From positions 124,001-188,000 of the forward strand of contig OZ260106.1 in assembly GCA_965284645.1 (NCBI GenBank): a stretch of 64,000 bases of DNA. The letters run 5' to 3'. The notes beneath the pieces are model-generated. The model ran no database searches. It was not told the origin of the DNA and worked only from the letters and a program-made list of their open reading frames with translations. A program made the translations under genes and the position numbers. Each line of letters opens with the position of its first letter. Within the stretch, counting starts at the first letter, position 1. Source of the stretch: JAIBAJ01 sp965284645. Lineage in GTDB: Bacteria > Bacteroidota > Bacteroidia > JAIBAJ01. This document shows, piece after piece, positions 47,483-56,043 of the stretch.

Positions 47483-48661
47483 ATGTTATATCATGAATCA
47501 TCGTTTATTATTAATGATGATGGAGGTGCAGATGACCAGATATTATTAAGTTCTGGCGGAACATGCAATATTTACAGGCTGCGAATTGATAAGAAATTTT
47601 ATATTCGGAAAGAACTAAAACCTAAGCATAGCCAAGACCCTGTTTACTTAATTGCCTTTGATAGGGAGTTTGAAATTGGCCAAGAGCTAAACCACCCTAA
47701 TATTGTTAAGTATTTATATAAGCACCAAGGCTATATAATACAAGAGTATTTGGACGGAGAGACATTAGCTGTTTTAGCTGAAAATATTGCATTCTATTCC
47801 ATTAAGCAGCGGTATCTGCAAATTGAAAAGTACTTATACCAGCTATGCACAGCTGTTGAATACCTTCACAGTAAAGGTATAACCCACGGCGATATAAAGC
47901 CCCAAAACATTATTGTTACTCATGTCTCTAATGAGTTAAAACTCATTGATTTTGGACATGCCTATACACTACAATACGAAGGTATAAAAGGAGGTACGCC
48001 GGGCTACTTAATGCAAGATAATGATTTAGGTTCTTTTGAAGAACGTAAAATTGCCGATTTGTACGCAATCCAAAAAATAGTTAACGAGCTATTGACTATT
48101 GGTTTGCAATCCCATGAAACCAATGCTAAAGTAACGGCATACATTAAAAACACGGGAAAAAAATTACCCAAAACGGCTCAAAACATTTATAGTAGCTATC
48201 TAGAACTAAAACGTAGAAAATCAATTTTATACATGCTGCCAATTCTCTTGTTTGTTATTATTGGCATACTGGTTTATTGGTTTGTAAGCCCACAAAAACA
48301 GGCAGCGGACATAAAGGCACCTGTTATTATGACAAAACTAAAAGTGCCTAATAAAACAAAAGCACCAAATTTAGAAATTGAACATAATAGCGATGCTTAT
48401 ATGTGGGGTGGTAAGTTTTATAAACCACTAAATGATTCTATTAACAAAGTGAAATATAGCCTGACAAACACTGAATTTTTCAGTATCAGAGCGTTTTTTA
48501 TATTGAAGAATGACAATCAATGGCAAACTGTCTTAAATAAAGTCCCGATGGTTAGGCAAAAAGCCCTTCAAACCGATTATAACAAGGGATATGTAAATGC
48601 ATATAAAAAATCAGAAGATATTTATATATTGCATAATAAAAAATACCCAATAGAAAAATGA
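47483..48661 (+). CDS. Membrane Ser/Thr protein kinase
   Basis: 392-aa Hanks-type kinase. Gly-rich loop SSGGTCNIYRL (residues 23-33), probable ATP-binding K43 in YIRKEL, catalytic loop HGDIKPQN with D137, DFG at 156-158 and the activation segment GGTPGYLM. HGD in place of HRD makes it a non-RD kinase. A single membrane segment lies at about 248-268 (SILYMLPILLFVIIGILVYW), with a 120-residue extracytoplasmic tail (LKVPNKTKAPNLEIEH..., VLNKVPMVRQKALQT) that has no PASTA repeats. One base separates it from the HTH gene (TAA T ATG). It probably senses an envelope signal and acts on the HTH protein. Confidence 0.85.
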   Translation: MLYHESSFIINDDGGADDQILLSSGGTCNIYRLRIDKKFYIRKELKPKHSQDPVYLIAFDREFEIGQELNHPNIVKYLYKHQGYIIQEYLDGETLAVLAENIAFYSIKQRYLQIEKYLYQLCTAVEYLHSKGITHGDIKPQNIIVTHVSNELKLIDFGHAYTLQYEGIKGGTPGYLMQDNDLGSFEERKIADLYAIQKIVNELLTIGLQSHETNAKVTAYIKNTGKKLPKTAQNIYSSYLELKRRKSILYMLPILLFVIIGILVYWFVSPQKQAADIKAPVIMTKLKVPNKTKAPNLEIEHNSDAYMWGGKFYKPLNDSINKVKYSLTNTEFFSIRAFFILKNDNQWQTVLNKVPMVRQKALQTDYNKGYVNAYKKSEDIYILHNKKYPIEK

Positions 48662-48826
48662 ATTTCCCAAAGTTATATAATGGCAAGGTTGTGGGAAGAA
48701 CCTCAACAGGTTAATCATTAAAAAATGTGTGCGGTATGTTCAGATTTAAATAGCTCTCAAACCCATACTAAAATTATGACCCAAAAACGAAAAAGTTGAA
48801 GTATAAAAGGGAAATGTTCTTTCAAC

Positions 48827-48922
48827 GCCCGATGCCCGCCGTATATAGCTTGGGTAGAAGTACGAGGCCGCAAACCTCGCCTTAACTTTTTCGCCAAGCG
48901 TTTGTAAAAAGGGGTGTTATAC
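48827..48922 (+). repeat. Direct repeat R2, right copy
   Basis: Near-identical to 39799-39893 (three visible substitutions and possibly one length change), same orientation. It lies between the kinase gene and the toxin-antitoxin pair. The stretch 48662-48999 holds no gene. Confidence 0.8.
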
Positions 48923-48999
48923 CAATCTAAATTTGTATATTGCCTTTAGACCATTTACAAATTAAATAAAAATGGGTATGAGAGAATGAGCGATTGCTT

Positions 49000-49326
49000 T
49001 TATGCTAGTTTTATAAATTGTTTTTCAAGTTTTACATTAAAGTTTATTTCCGCTTTTAAGGCTTTAAACACTTTTATAATCGTTTCAATTGTTGCACTAT
49101 TTGTGCTACTTTCTAATTTTGAAATTTGAGATTTTTGAACTCCAACAATTTTGCCCAATTCCTCCTGAGTTAAATTGCGTTCTTTCCTTGCCGCTTTAAT
49201 CATTTTGCCCAAAACATCCATTCGTAGTTCGTATTCGTACTCGTCACGAACTTCTGTACCAACTTTACCAATATACTTGTCTTTCATTTCGGCAAGCGAG
49301 TATGTTTTCATTTCTTTGTTTGCCAT
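49000..49326 (-). CDS. HigA-like antitoxin, XRE family
   Basis: 108-aa antitoxin. The C-terminal half is a Cro/C1-type HTH: RNLTQEELGKIVGVQKSQISKLE at about residues 53-75, preceded by a positively charged helix. The N-terminal half (YSLAEMKDKYIGKVGTEVRDEYE) would bind the toxin. It follows the toxin gene with one base between them, the toxin-first order of higBA modules. It likely represses its own operon. Confidence 0.87.
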   Translation of the reverse strand: MANKEMKTYSLAEMKDKYIGKVGTEVRDEYEYELRMDVLGKMIKAARKERNLTQEELGKIVGVQKSQISKLESSTNSATIETIIKVFKALKAEINFNVKLEKQFIKLA

Positions 49327-49327
49327 T

Positions 49328-49672
49328 TTATTTATGATTATGTTTACTATTAAAATACCTCTCTCTTATTTTAACTGCTCTGTCTATTTCTTTTTCTGGA
49401 ACTTTGTCCACTTTCTTAATAAATCCGTGCGTTGCAATTACCAATGTTTCCTTTCCGTCAGTTTTATCCCAAAATGCTAGAAGTCTAATTTGTTGTCCTG
49501 CAAATAGCGTTCTAAACTCCCAAATGTCATTTTTAAGTTTTTTGAATAGTCTAGGGTCGTTGGTTTGTTCGGCTAAGTCAATATTATAAAATACTTTTCT
49601 AGCAGCCTTTAGGTCAAGTTCAGCAATGAATTTGTCAGCTTCTTCTAAAAATCGTGTTTCAAAAAACCGCAT
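49328..49672 (-). CDS. HigB/RelE-superfamily toxin (Gp49-like)
   Basis: 114-aa probable mRNA interferase of the phage Gp49/HigB-like family. Visible marks are the start FFETRFLEEADKFIAELD, LKNDIWEFRTLFAGQQIRLLAFWDK (the core beta-strands with the conserved W-E-x-R), and THGFIKKVDKVPEKEIDRA with the C-terminal Lys-rich helix. Cuts translated mRNA in known relatives. First gene of the module; ATG start at 49672. Confidence 0.86.
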   Translation of the reverse strand: MRFFETRFLEEADKFIAELDLKAARKVFYNIDLAEQTNDPRLFKKLKNDIWEFRTLFAGQQIRLLAFWDKTDGKETLVIATHGFIKKVDKVPEKEIDRAVKIRERYFNSKHNHK

Positions 49673-50150
49673 TTAGTCGAATTTGTAAAATTTCAACAAA
49701 GATACATAGGTTTCCAAATATTGAAACTTTTTTGGTCGTTTAATTTACAAAACAACCTTTTAACTCAAATTCCGCATTAGAAATGCAAGTACAAAGGCAA
49801 CTAAGTAAAGTAGTTCAGATTTAAAAACCCTCCTATTGATCAATTTGAGATTAAAAAACATAGCAAACAACCAGACATGAAATACCACACTTCAATACTT
49901 CAGCTACAACCGGGCACGAAGAACCCCGGGCAACGATAGAAGCGTAAAGCCCACAGGGATGCGGAGGCACGGAGCAGACCGAGGACTTGCAGCGGATAGC
50001 GTGACCCGGACGCTGCTGGCACAAAACTAAGCTTTACAGGTAGAACTTAAGGCAGCGGAAGGGGGCCCGCATGAAGAAATTAAAAATGATAAATTAAGAA
50101 TTAAAAATTGAATAGGCAATTGTTTGATTAAAGTGTAGGCACAATTTGGA
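49673..50150. other. Intergenic region with R3 variant and R1 copy g
   Basis: No gene is seen. An R3 variant (AACTCAAATTCCGCATT) starts at 49762, and a partly inverted partner (CAATTTGAGATT) near 49840 gives imperfect terminal repeats like those at 1131-1295. R1 copy g follows at 49926-50070. Confidence 0.45.
49926..50070 (-). repeat. Dispersed structured element R1, copy g
   Basis: Minus-strand R1 copy from GCGGGCCCCC to GTTGCCCGG. Variable stem 1 is CGCTGC (50011-50016) with GCAGCG (50052-50057), stem 2 AAGTCC/GGGCTT, outer pair CCGGG/CCCGG. It lies just downstream of the mntH-usp gene on the same strand. Confidence 0.77.
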
Positions 50151-52055
50151 CTATTTCACAATAAAAATCGGTATGGAAACGGCGTGTCGAACGGCATCTA
50201 GGGTTGTACCCAACAGAATATCTTTAAGCATGCGGTGGCCGTGAACTCCCATCACCAATAAATCGGCCTTAAACTCGCTGACCAACACCGGAATGCGCTC
50301 TTTGGGACTGCCATATCCGAGCACATAACTGGCTTTGTAACCGCTTACACTTAGTTCGGCGATATACTCCTGAATATAGGATGTATCGGTTTGGGTTTCC
50401 TTGTCGTGGATATGGTCGCCATACATGCGGGCTCCAGCAGTTTCAACAATGTGGATAAGCCTGTATTCGGCCGATTTGCCCCCTTGCCGCACAGCCTCCT
50501 TAATGGCTAATACATCCTTATCGGAAAAGTCGATGGTGATGGCAATGCGACCATACTGCTCGGGATGGGTTAAATCAATCTGTTTTAACGCACCATGGGG
50601 CGAACCATAAGACTTGGGCTTATACGATTTGAGCAGGGGTTTGACAGCAATGTAAACCAACAAGCCAAAGGCCAATACTGCGGCTGGAACGGCAGTAAGG
50701 TAAATCAAGGCCGGGGAAGTGGAATCGGCTATCCAGGTCTCGATTTGATCCACGACCAATCGCATATTCAATCCAACTATAACCAAAGCGATAATCCAAG
50801 CCACTACCGCCAAGGGTTTTGAAATAGCGAATTTGCCCATTTTGAGCTTGCTCGATGTGAAATGGATGAGGGGAACAATGGCAAAACCAAGCTGCAAACT
50901 AAGCAAAACCTGACTGAAAACCAGCAATTTACCTACCGAACCTTCACCAACCAACACAATGGTAGCTACGGCAGGCACTATGGCTACCAGTCGGGTAATC
51001 AATCGCCTTAGCCAAGGTTGCATGCGTAAGTTCAGGTAACCTTCCATGACAATTTGACCCGATAAAGTTCCGGTAAGGGTGGAACTTTGTCCGGCGCAAA
51101 GCAAGGCGGTGGCAAAAAGTATAGGCGCCCATTTGGTGCCCAACAAAGGTTGGAGCAATTGGTGCGCATCTTCGATATCGCCAATGGTTGTCATTCCTGC
51201 TTTGTAAAACGTGGAAGCAGCCAAAACAAGAATGGCTGAATTGACAAAAAAGGCTAGGTTGAGAGCAATGGCCGAATCGATGAAATTGAATTTGATGGCT
51301 TCCCAAATGCCTTGGTCGGAACGGCGGAACTTACGGGTTTGCACCAAGGCCGAATGCAGGTATAGATTATGGGGCATAACCGTGGCACCGATGATTCCAA
51401 TGGCTAGGTAAAGAGCTGTTTCATTGGGGATGGAAGGGATTAGACCTTTGGCCATTTCGACCGGATCGGGTTGGGCAAAAAACATTTCCACCAAAAAAGA
51501 CAATCCGATGATGGCCACCAATCCGATGATAAAAGCTTCCATCTTACGCATGCCAAAGCGTTGCAGAAAAAGCAGCAGGAAGGTATCGAAGAGGGTAATC
51601 AAAACCCCATACAGCAAAGGAACCCCGAAAAGCAGTTTAAGTCCGATGGCCATACCAATTACCTCGGCTAGGTCGGTGGCTGCGATAGCAATTTCGGCCA
51701 AAAGCCATAGAAAAAAGTTTACCACTTTGGGATAGCTCATGCGGGAAGCTTGGGCCAAATCGAGTCCTGAAACAATGCCTAAACGAGCTGCCAAACTTTG
51801 GAGCACCAAGGCCATGAGGTTGCTCATGAGTAGCACCCAAAGCAAGGTGTAACCGAAAGCGCTACCGCCGGCTATATCGGTGGCCCAATTGCCCGGATCC
51901 ATGTAGCCTACGCTGACGAGGTAGGCCGGACCGAGGAATGAAAGCAAGCGTTTCCAAACCGACTTGGATTGGGTGGTATCGACACTGGCATTTACATCTT
52001 CCAAAGAAGGCGTAAGCCCGGTATTGGCTTGGTGTGTACTCATTTTTTCTTGCAT
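50151..52055 (-). CDS. mntH: Nramp divalent metal transporter fused to universal stress protein domain
   Basis: 634-aa inner-membrane proton-coupled Mn2+/Fe2+ importer. The Nramp part (about residues 40-475) has the metal-binding DPGN in GYMDPGNWATD and the MPHN motif in VMPHNLYLHS, with about 11 membrane segments. The last 130 residues are a UspA-type cytosolic domain, starting RIAITIDFSDKDVLAIKEAV and ending with the nucleotide-binding GVHGHRMLKDILLGTT. The gene follows mntR with a 16-base overlap, so metal-dependent control is expected. ATG 52055 or ATG 52043 (MSTHQ) could be the start. Confidence 0.92.
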   Translation of the reverse strand: MQEKMSTHQANTGLTPSLEDVNASVDTTQSKSVWKRLLSFLGPAYLVSVGYMDPGNWATDIAGGSAFGYTLLWVLLMSNLMALVLQSLAARLGIVSGLDLAQASRMSYPKVVNFFLWLLAEIAIAATDLAEVIGMAIGLKLLFGVPLLYGVLITLFDTFLLLFLQRFGMRKMEAFIIGLVAIIGLSFLVEMFFAQPDPVEMAKGLIPSIPNETALYLAIGIIGATVMPHNLYLHSALVQTRKFRRSDQGIWEAIKFNFIDSAIALNLAFFVNSAILVLAASTFYKAGMTTIGDIEDAHQLLQPLLGTKWAPILFATALLCAGQSSTLTGTLSGQIVMEGYLNLRMQPWLRRLITRLVAIVPAVATIVLVGEGSVGKLLVFSQVLLSLQLGFAIVPLIHFTSSKLKMGKFAISKPLAVVAWIIALVIVGLNMRLVVDQIETWIADSTSPALIYLTAVPAAVLAFGLLVYIAVKPLLKSYKPKSYGSPHGALKQIDLTHPEQYGRIAITIDFSDKDVLAIKEAVRQGGKSAEYRLIHIVETAGARMYGDHIHDKETQTDTSYIQEYIAELSVSGYKASYVLGYGSPKERIPVLVSEFKADLLVMGVHGHRMLKDILLGTTLDAVRHAVSIPIFIVK

Positions 52056-52702
52056 AAAAGGTTAGTGGCTACCCTAAAACTCAGGGTAACCGGTGTTTTT
52101 TGTTGGCCAACTTTCACCAAGCAGCTTTTGTCGTATGCTTCAATGGATAGCAAGGTGAGGGATTGACCTAATTTGAGTCCGAGTTTATCGACATAAGCCA
52201 AAAAACTGGGACTGTGGTCAGATATTCCTGCAAAAAGAATGGTATGGCCCAGGTTGGCTTCCGACAAAGGAAAAGGGTTGAATTCCGGCATTTTTCCGGA
52301 TTGGTCGGGTATTGGGTCGCCATGGGGATCGAATTGAGGAAACTGCAGGAACTGGTCGAGTTTTTCGGTAAGAAAATCCGATTGCACATGCTCCAATTGT
52401 TCGGCTATATCGTGTACTTCGTGCCAGCCCATTCCCAATTTATCGACCAAGAATACTTCCCACAAGCGGTGTTTGCGAACCACTTTCAAGGCGGCCGAAC
52501 GACCGGAATCGGTCATACTTACCCCACGGTACTTTTCGTAGGAAATGAGCTTTTTAGCCGAAAGCCTTTTGATCATATCTGTGACGGTTGGGGCTTTGTG
52601 GCCAAGAAGTTCGGCCAAGGCATTGGTACTCACCGCTCCTTGTTCGATTGATGTAGCTTTGAGGATGGCTTTGAGGTAATTCTCTTCAGAAAGGGTATTC
52701 AA
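52040..52702 (-). CDS. mntR: DtxR/MntR family metal-dependent repressor
   Basis: 220-aa metalloregulator. The winged HTH is at about residues 24-60 (VSTNALAELLGHKAPTVTDMIKRL), followed by the metal-binding dimerisation domain (VRKHRLWEVFLVDKLGMGWHEVHDIAEQLEHVQ) with the expected His, Glu and Cys-equivalent positions, and a C-terminal FeoA/SH3-like domain (LGHTILFAGISDHSPSFL). It starts at TTG 52702; a stop lies three codons upstream, so no ATG is possible. A DtxR-like palindrome lies in its promoter. Same operon as mntH. Confidence 0.9.
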   Translation of the reverse strand: MNTLSEENYLKAILKATSIEQGAVSTNALAELLGHKAPTVTDMIKRLSAKKLISYEKYRGVSMTDSGRSAALKVVRKHRLWEVFLVDKLGMGWHEVHDIAEQLEHVQSDFLTEKLDQFLQFPQFDPHGDPIPDQSGKMPEFNPFPLSEANLGHTILFAGISDHSPSFLAYVDKLGLKLGQSLTLLSIEAYDKSCLVKVGQQKTPVTLSFRVATNLLCKKK

Positions 52703-52732
52703 AACAAATTATTAGACTGCAAAAATATATTT

Positions 52733-52748
52733 TTTAGGCCAACCTAAA
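52733..52748. promoter_or_regulatory. MntR/DtxR-type operator in the mntR-mntH promoter
   Basis: Perfect inverted repeat TTTAGG-CCAA-CCTAAA. On the minus strand it reads TTTAGGTTGGCCTAAA, close to the classical DtxR box (TTAGGTTAGCCTAACCTAA). A TATTTTTG -7 box lies directly downstream on the minus strand near 52720-52727, so the operator covers the -33 region. It is 31 bases before the TTG start of mntR. Confidence 0.8.
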
Positions 52749-53002
52749 TTTTAAATTTTCTACTTATTTTTATAGAAAAGGAAGAAAGTCCAATTTTTGT
52801 TAAATCCCCAACCAGCAAAACCGAACTAATTCGCTGTAAAACAGACAATTAAAACCATCATTCTTGTGGCATCCCCTGGATAATTTTTCAAATAACTTAT
52901 TTATAAGAGCGAACACCTGTTTGGAGTATCCTTGTTTCGTCCTACTTTTACGCAATAAAACAAACGGCGGTCCGGTTATGGGCTACCTAATACCAACGAA
53001 CA

Positions 53003-53731
53003 ATGGCTGAAGCAATAATCCAATTGAGGGAAATAACCCGTAAATATGAAGTGGGATCAGAGACCGTGCATGCCTTACGGGGAGTGAATTTGGATATTTA
53101 TAAGAACGAGTATGTGGCCTTGATGGGACCATCGGGATCGGGCAAATCCACTTTGATGAATATGCTGGGCTGTTTAGACACCCCTACATCGGGCACTTAT
53201 ATTTTGAACAGCACCGATGTAAGCGTTATGACCGACAACCAATTAGCCGAAATTCGGAACAAAGAAATTGGCTTTGTATTTCAAACTTTCAACCTTCTCC
53301 CCCGCTCTACTGCTTTGGAAAATGTGGCTTTGCCCTTGGTTTACAAAGGCGTAAAAAAAGCTGAACGTATGGTAAGGGCTACCGAAGTGCTCACCCAGGT
53401 AAACTTGGCCAATCGGATGGACCACCGACCCAACGAACTTTCTGGGGGACAGCGTCAACGGGTTGCCATTGCCAGAGCTTTGGTAAACCGGCCTTCCATT
53501 ATATTGGCCGATGAGCCAACCGGGAATCTTGACTCTAAAACATCAGTTGAAATCATGGGATTGTTTGAAGAAATCCATTCCCAAGGCAACACTATCATAT
53601 TAGTAACTCACGAAGAAGATATTGCCCGTCATGCGCACCGAATTGTTAGGCTTAGGGATGGATTGATTGAAAGTGATGAGCAAAATCCCAATCCCGTAAC
53701 CGTTCGAGCGGCTGCAGCACCCCACGCATGA
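53003..53731 (+). CDS. ABC transporter ATP-binding protein (LolD/MacB type)
   Basis: 242-aa ATPase: Walker A GPSGSGKST (about residues 41-49), Q-loop FVFQTFNLL, signature LSGGQRQRVAIARA, Walker B IILADEPTGNLD, H-loop LVTHEED. The type powers MacB/LolCE-like exporters, but no permease is adjacent. Instead its stop overlaps the start of a histidine kinase gene (ATGA at 53728-53731), so the two are translationally coupled. ATG start at 53003. Confidence 0.9.
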   Translation: MAEAIIQLREITRKYEVGSETVHALRGVNLDIYKNEYVALMGPSGSGKSTLMNMLGCLDTPTSGTYILNSTDVSVMTDNQLAEIRNKEIGFVFQTFNLLPRSTALENVALPLVYKGVKKAERMVRATEVLTQVNLANRMDHRPNELSGGQRQRVAIARALVNRPSIILADEPTGNLDSKTSVEIMGLFEEIHSQGNTIILVTHEEDIARHAHRIVRLRDGLIESDEQNPNPVTVRAAAAPHA

Positions 53732-54882
53732 ATATCTACACCCAACGCCTTCGATGGAAGCAGCTGATTGTTGTTTCGGCCGTATTGATTGGCTTGGGTT
53801 CGCTTTGGTACACTTCCCAATTGGTAGATAAACTTGCCAATGAAGAAAGAAAAAAGGTGCAGTTGTGGGCCAAAGCCACAGAAACATTGGCCTCTGCGGC
53901 CGATCCGAATATGGATTTGAGTTTTATTTTCGATGTAATCAAGGATAACCAAACCATTCCGGTAATCCTTACCACCGAAACAGATAGCATTATTACTTCC
54001 CGCAACCTTGATTCTACTAAGATAGAAGACCAATCTTACCTGAAGGTCAAACTGGCGGAAATGAAAAAAAATGCTGCGCCAATCGAGGTAAAGTTGATTA
54101 CAGGAAAGAATCTGATTTATTACTCCCATTCCAACTTATTGAAACAACTTCAGATTTTTCCATTTGTTCAATTGGGAGTTATTGGTTTGTTCATCTTTGT
54201 TTCGTATTTAGCCTTTAGTTCGAGTCGAAGAGCCGAGCAAGACCAAGTGTGGGTAGGTATGAGCAAGGAAACGGCACACCAATTAGGCACACCTTTATCC
54301 AGCTTAATGGCTTGGGTAGACTATATGAAAATGAAGGAATTGGACGAGGAGATGATAGCCGAATTAGAAAAAGACGTAAACCGTTTGAATATTATCACCG
54401 AGCGTTTTTCCAAAATTGGTTCATCGCCCGAATTGACTGTTCAAAATGTGTACACAGTAGTAGAAGAAAGTGCCGATTATATGCGGGCCCGATCGCCGAG
54501 AAAGGTGAATATTCATTTCAGCGAAAACACCCAAAAGGAAATCCTTGTGCCATTGAATGCCCCATTGTTTGCCTGGGTGGTAGAAAACCTATTCAGGAAT
54601 GCAGTAGATGCTATGGAAGGAGCAGGACAAATCATAATTAGCATTATGGATCAAGGGAAGCATGTGGTTATTGATGTCGAAGATACAGGAAAGGGAATTC
54701 CACGTTCCAAGCTTAAAACCGTATTTCAGCCGGGATTTACCACTAAAAAGCGAGGCTGGGGTTTAGGCTTATCTTTATCGAAACGCATCATAGAAATTTA
54801 CCATGGTGGCAAAATTTTCGTGAAGGAATCGGTGCCCAATAAGGGAACGACCTTTCGGATTGTGTTGAATAAAGAGGTTTAG
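53728..54882 (+). CDS. Sensor histidine kinase
   Basis: 384-aa membrane kinase. A first membrane segment lies at about residues 13-32 and a second at about 148-168 (FVQLGVIGLFIFVSYLAF), with a periplasmic sensor domain of about 115 residues between them. The phosphoacceptor is H184 in KETAHQLGTPLSSLMAW, a form common in Bacteroidota. ATP-binding boxes follow: ENLFRNAVDAM (N), DTGKGIP (G1), TKKRGWGLGLSLSK (F/G2). No response regulator is adjacent. The signal is unknown. Translationally coupled to the ABC ATPase gene. Confidence 0.92.
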   Translation: MNIYTQRLRWKQLIVVSAVLIGLGSLWYTSQLVDKLANEERKKVQLWAKATETLASAADPNMDLSFIFDVIKDNQTIPVILTTETDSIITSRNLDSTKIEDQSYLKVKLAEMKKNAAPIEVKLITGKNLIYYSHSNLLKQLQIFPFVQLGVIGLFIFVSYLAFSSSRRAEQDQVWVGMSKETAHQLGTPLSSLMAWVDYMKMKELDEEMIAELEKDVNRLNIITERFSKIGSSPELTVQNVYTVVEESADYMRARSPRKVNIHFSENTQKEILVPLNAPLFAWVVENLFRNAVDAMEGAGQIIISIMDQGKHVVIDVEDTGKGIPRSKLKTVFQPGFTTKKRGWGLGLSLSKRIIEIYHGGKIFVKESVPNKGTTFRIVLNKEV

Positions 54883-54913
54883 GGGATTAGGAATTTCGCC
54901 TCCAAAAAAACCT

Positions 54914-55939
54914 CTAATCCTTCAAGCAACGCACCGTTCCGCCGGTCCTTTTATCTTCATAGCTGCGCACCACCGAGGAATTTTCGCTGTAAACATTCCG
55001 GCCATACCCATTTAAACCATCGGCTGCCGTGGAACTCCATAAAAAATTCTGCTCACCAAAACCCAAGAAATGGCCATTGCTTTGTCGGATCCCCGCAGGT
55101 AAGGCTGAGAAATTGATTTCGTCTGTTGCTCCGGTATTGGGGTAAACCCAGCTTGTTGTTCCTTCTTGTTTTAGTTTCCCTCCAGCGGTTCCACTTTGCA
55201 CACCCATGGCGGTAGATGTTGACAAGGAATCAACATAATGAACCAAAATCGACCAATCCGCATCACTTGGCACATGCCATCCTGTAGGACAAACATGGCG
55301 AGCATCTGCAACCGTATACCAATTGTATAGTTTGCCATAAGGATTATCGAAAGTGGCCGAATTTGAAACCGAAACCCAGGCTGGGCTGGCAATCGAAAAC
55401 CATTGCACACTATCTTGTATTTGGGTTATAGGATCCCCGTTCGAAAACTTGGTAGTTCGCAGGTTTTCTCCCATCCATTCTTGTCCATTCCCCAAAACTA
55501 AGCTGGAGTAAGTATTACCATCTGAATCATTGAGTCCATTACCGGCTGAAGAAACCAGTCCGTCTAAGGTTGTAAAACTTTCCTGGTTGCCATAACTGAT
55601 TCCTGAACCGTTTACCGCATAGGCCCGCACATAATAAACAGTCTTGGGAAGCAATCCGGAAATAGTTCCAGAGAAATTGCTCATCCCGCTGCCCATTGCA
55701 ACAAAGTCATTTTCTTTGGTGGGATTCGGATTCAAAGACCAGCATATTCCCTTTTCCGAAATGGTGCTACCTGGACTTGATGTGATTTTACCCCCGCAAA
55801 CGGCTGATTTACTAGTAATATAACTTACCGCATTCGTGCTTACCTCTGCCACGGATAAGCGGTCGCCATCGGTGCAGGCAGGCAACATCAATACAAAAAG
55901 AAAAACAGGCAAAAGGAGGAAAATGGAAGGACTTTTCAT
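54914..55939 (-). CDS. FISUMP domain lipoprotein
   Basis: 341-aa lipoprotein. Signal sequence MKSPSIFLLLPVFLFVLMLPAC with lipobox LPAC. Residues about 30-115 form a fibronectin III-like domain (AVSYITSKSAVCGGKI ... TVYYVRAYAVNGSGISYG). Residues 130-341 are a FISUMP domain (Fibrobacter major paralogous domain; DGNTYSSLVLGNGQEWMGENLRTTKF, LYNWYTVADARHVCPTGWHVPSDADW, RTGGTVRCLKD), whose function is unknown. The frame is open to 56026, but ATG 55939 gives the lipoprotein signal. Last gene on the minus strand of this block. Confidence 0.87.
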   Translation of the reverse strand: MKSPSIFLLLPVFLFVLMLPACTDGDRLSVAEVSTNAVSYITSKSAVCGGKITSSPGSTISEKGICWSLNPNPTKENDFVAMGSGMSNFSGTISGLLPKTVYYVRAYAVNGSGISYGNQESFTTLDGLVSSAGNGLNDSDGNTYSSLVLGNGQEWMGENLRTTKFSNGDPITQIQDSVQWFSIASPAWVSVSNSATFDNPYGKLYNWYTVADARHVCPTGWHVPSDADWSILVHYVDSLSTSTAMGVQSGTAGGKLKQEGTTSWVYPNTGATDEINFSALPAGIRQSNGHFLGFGEQNFLWSSTAADGLNGYGRNVYSENSSVVRSYEDKRTGGTVRCLKD

Positions 55940-56043
55940 ATGCAGTAAGTGAGGTAGTAAAGATAAAGGATATAAAAATGTCAGCAAACAATCATTGAGA
56001 CTAAGGATTTCTTCCAAATTTCCCAAGCCTCAGGTTTCCAAAA

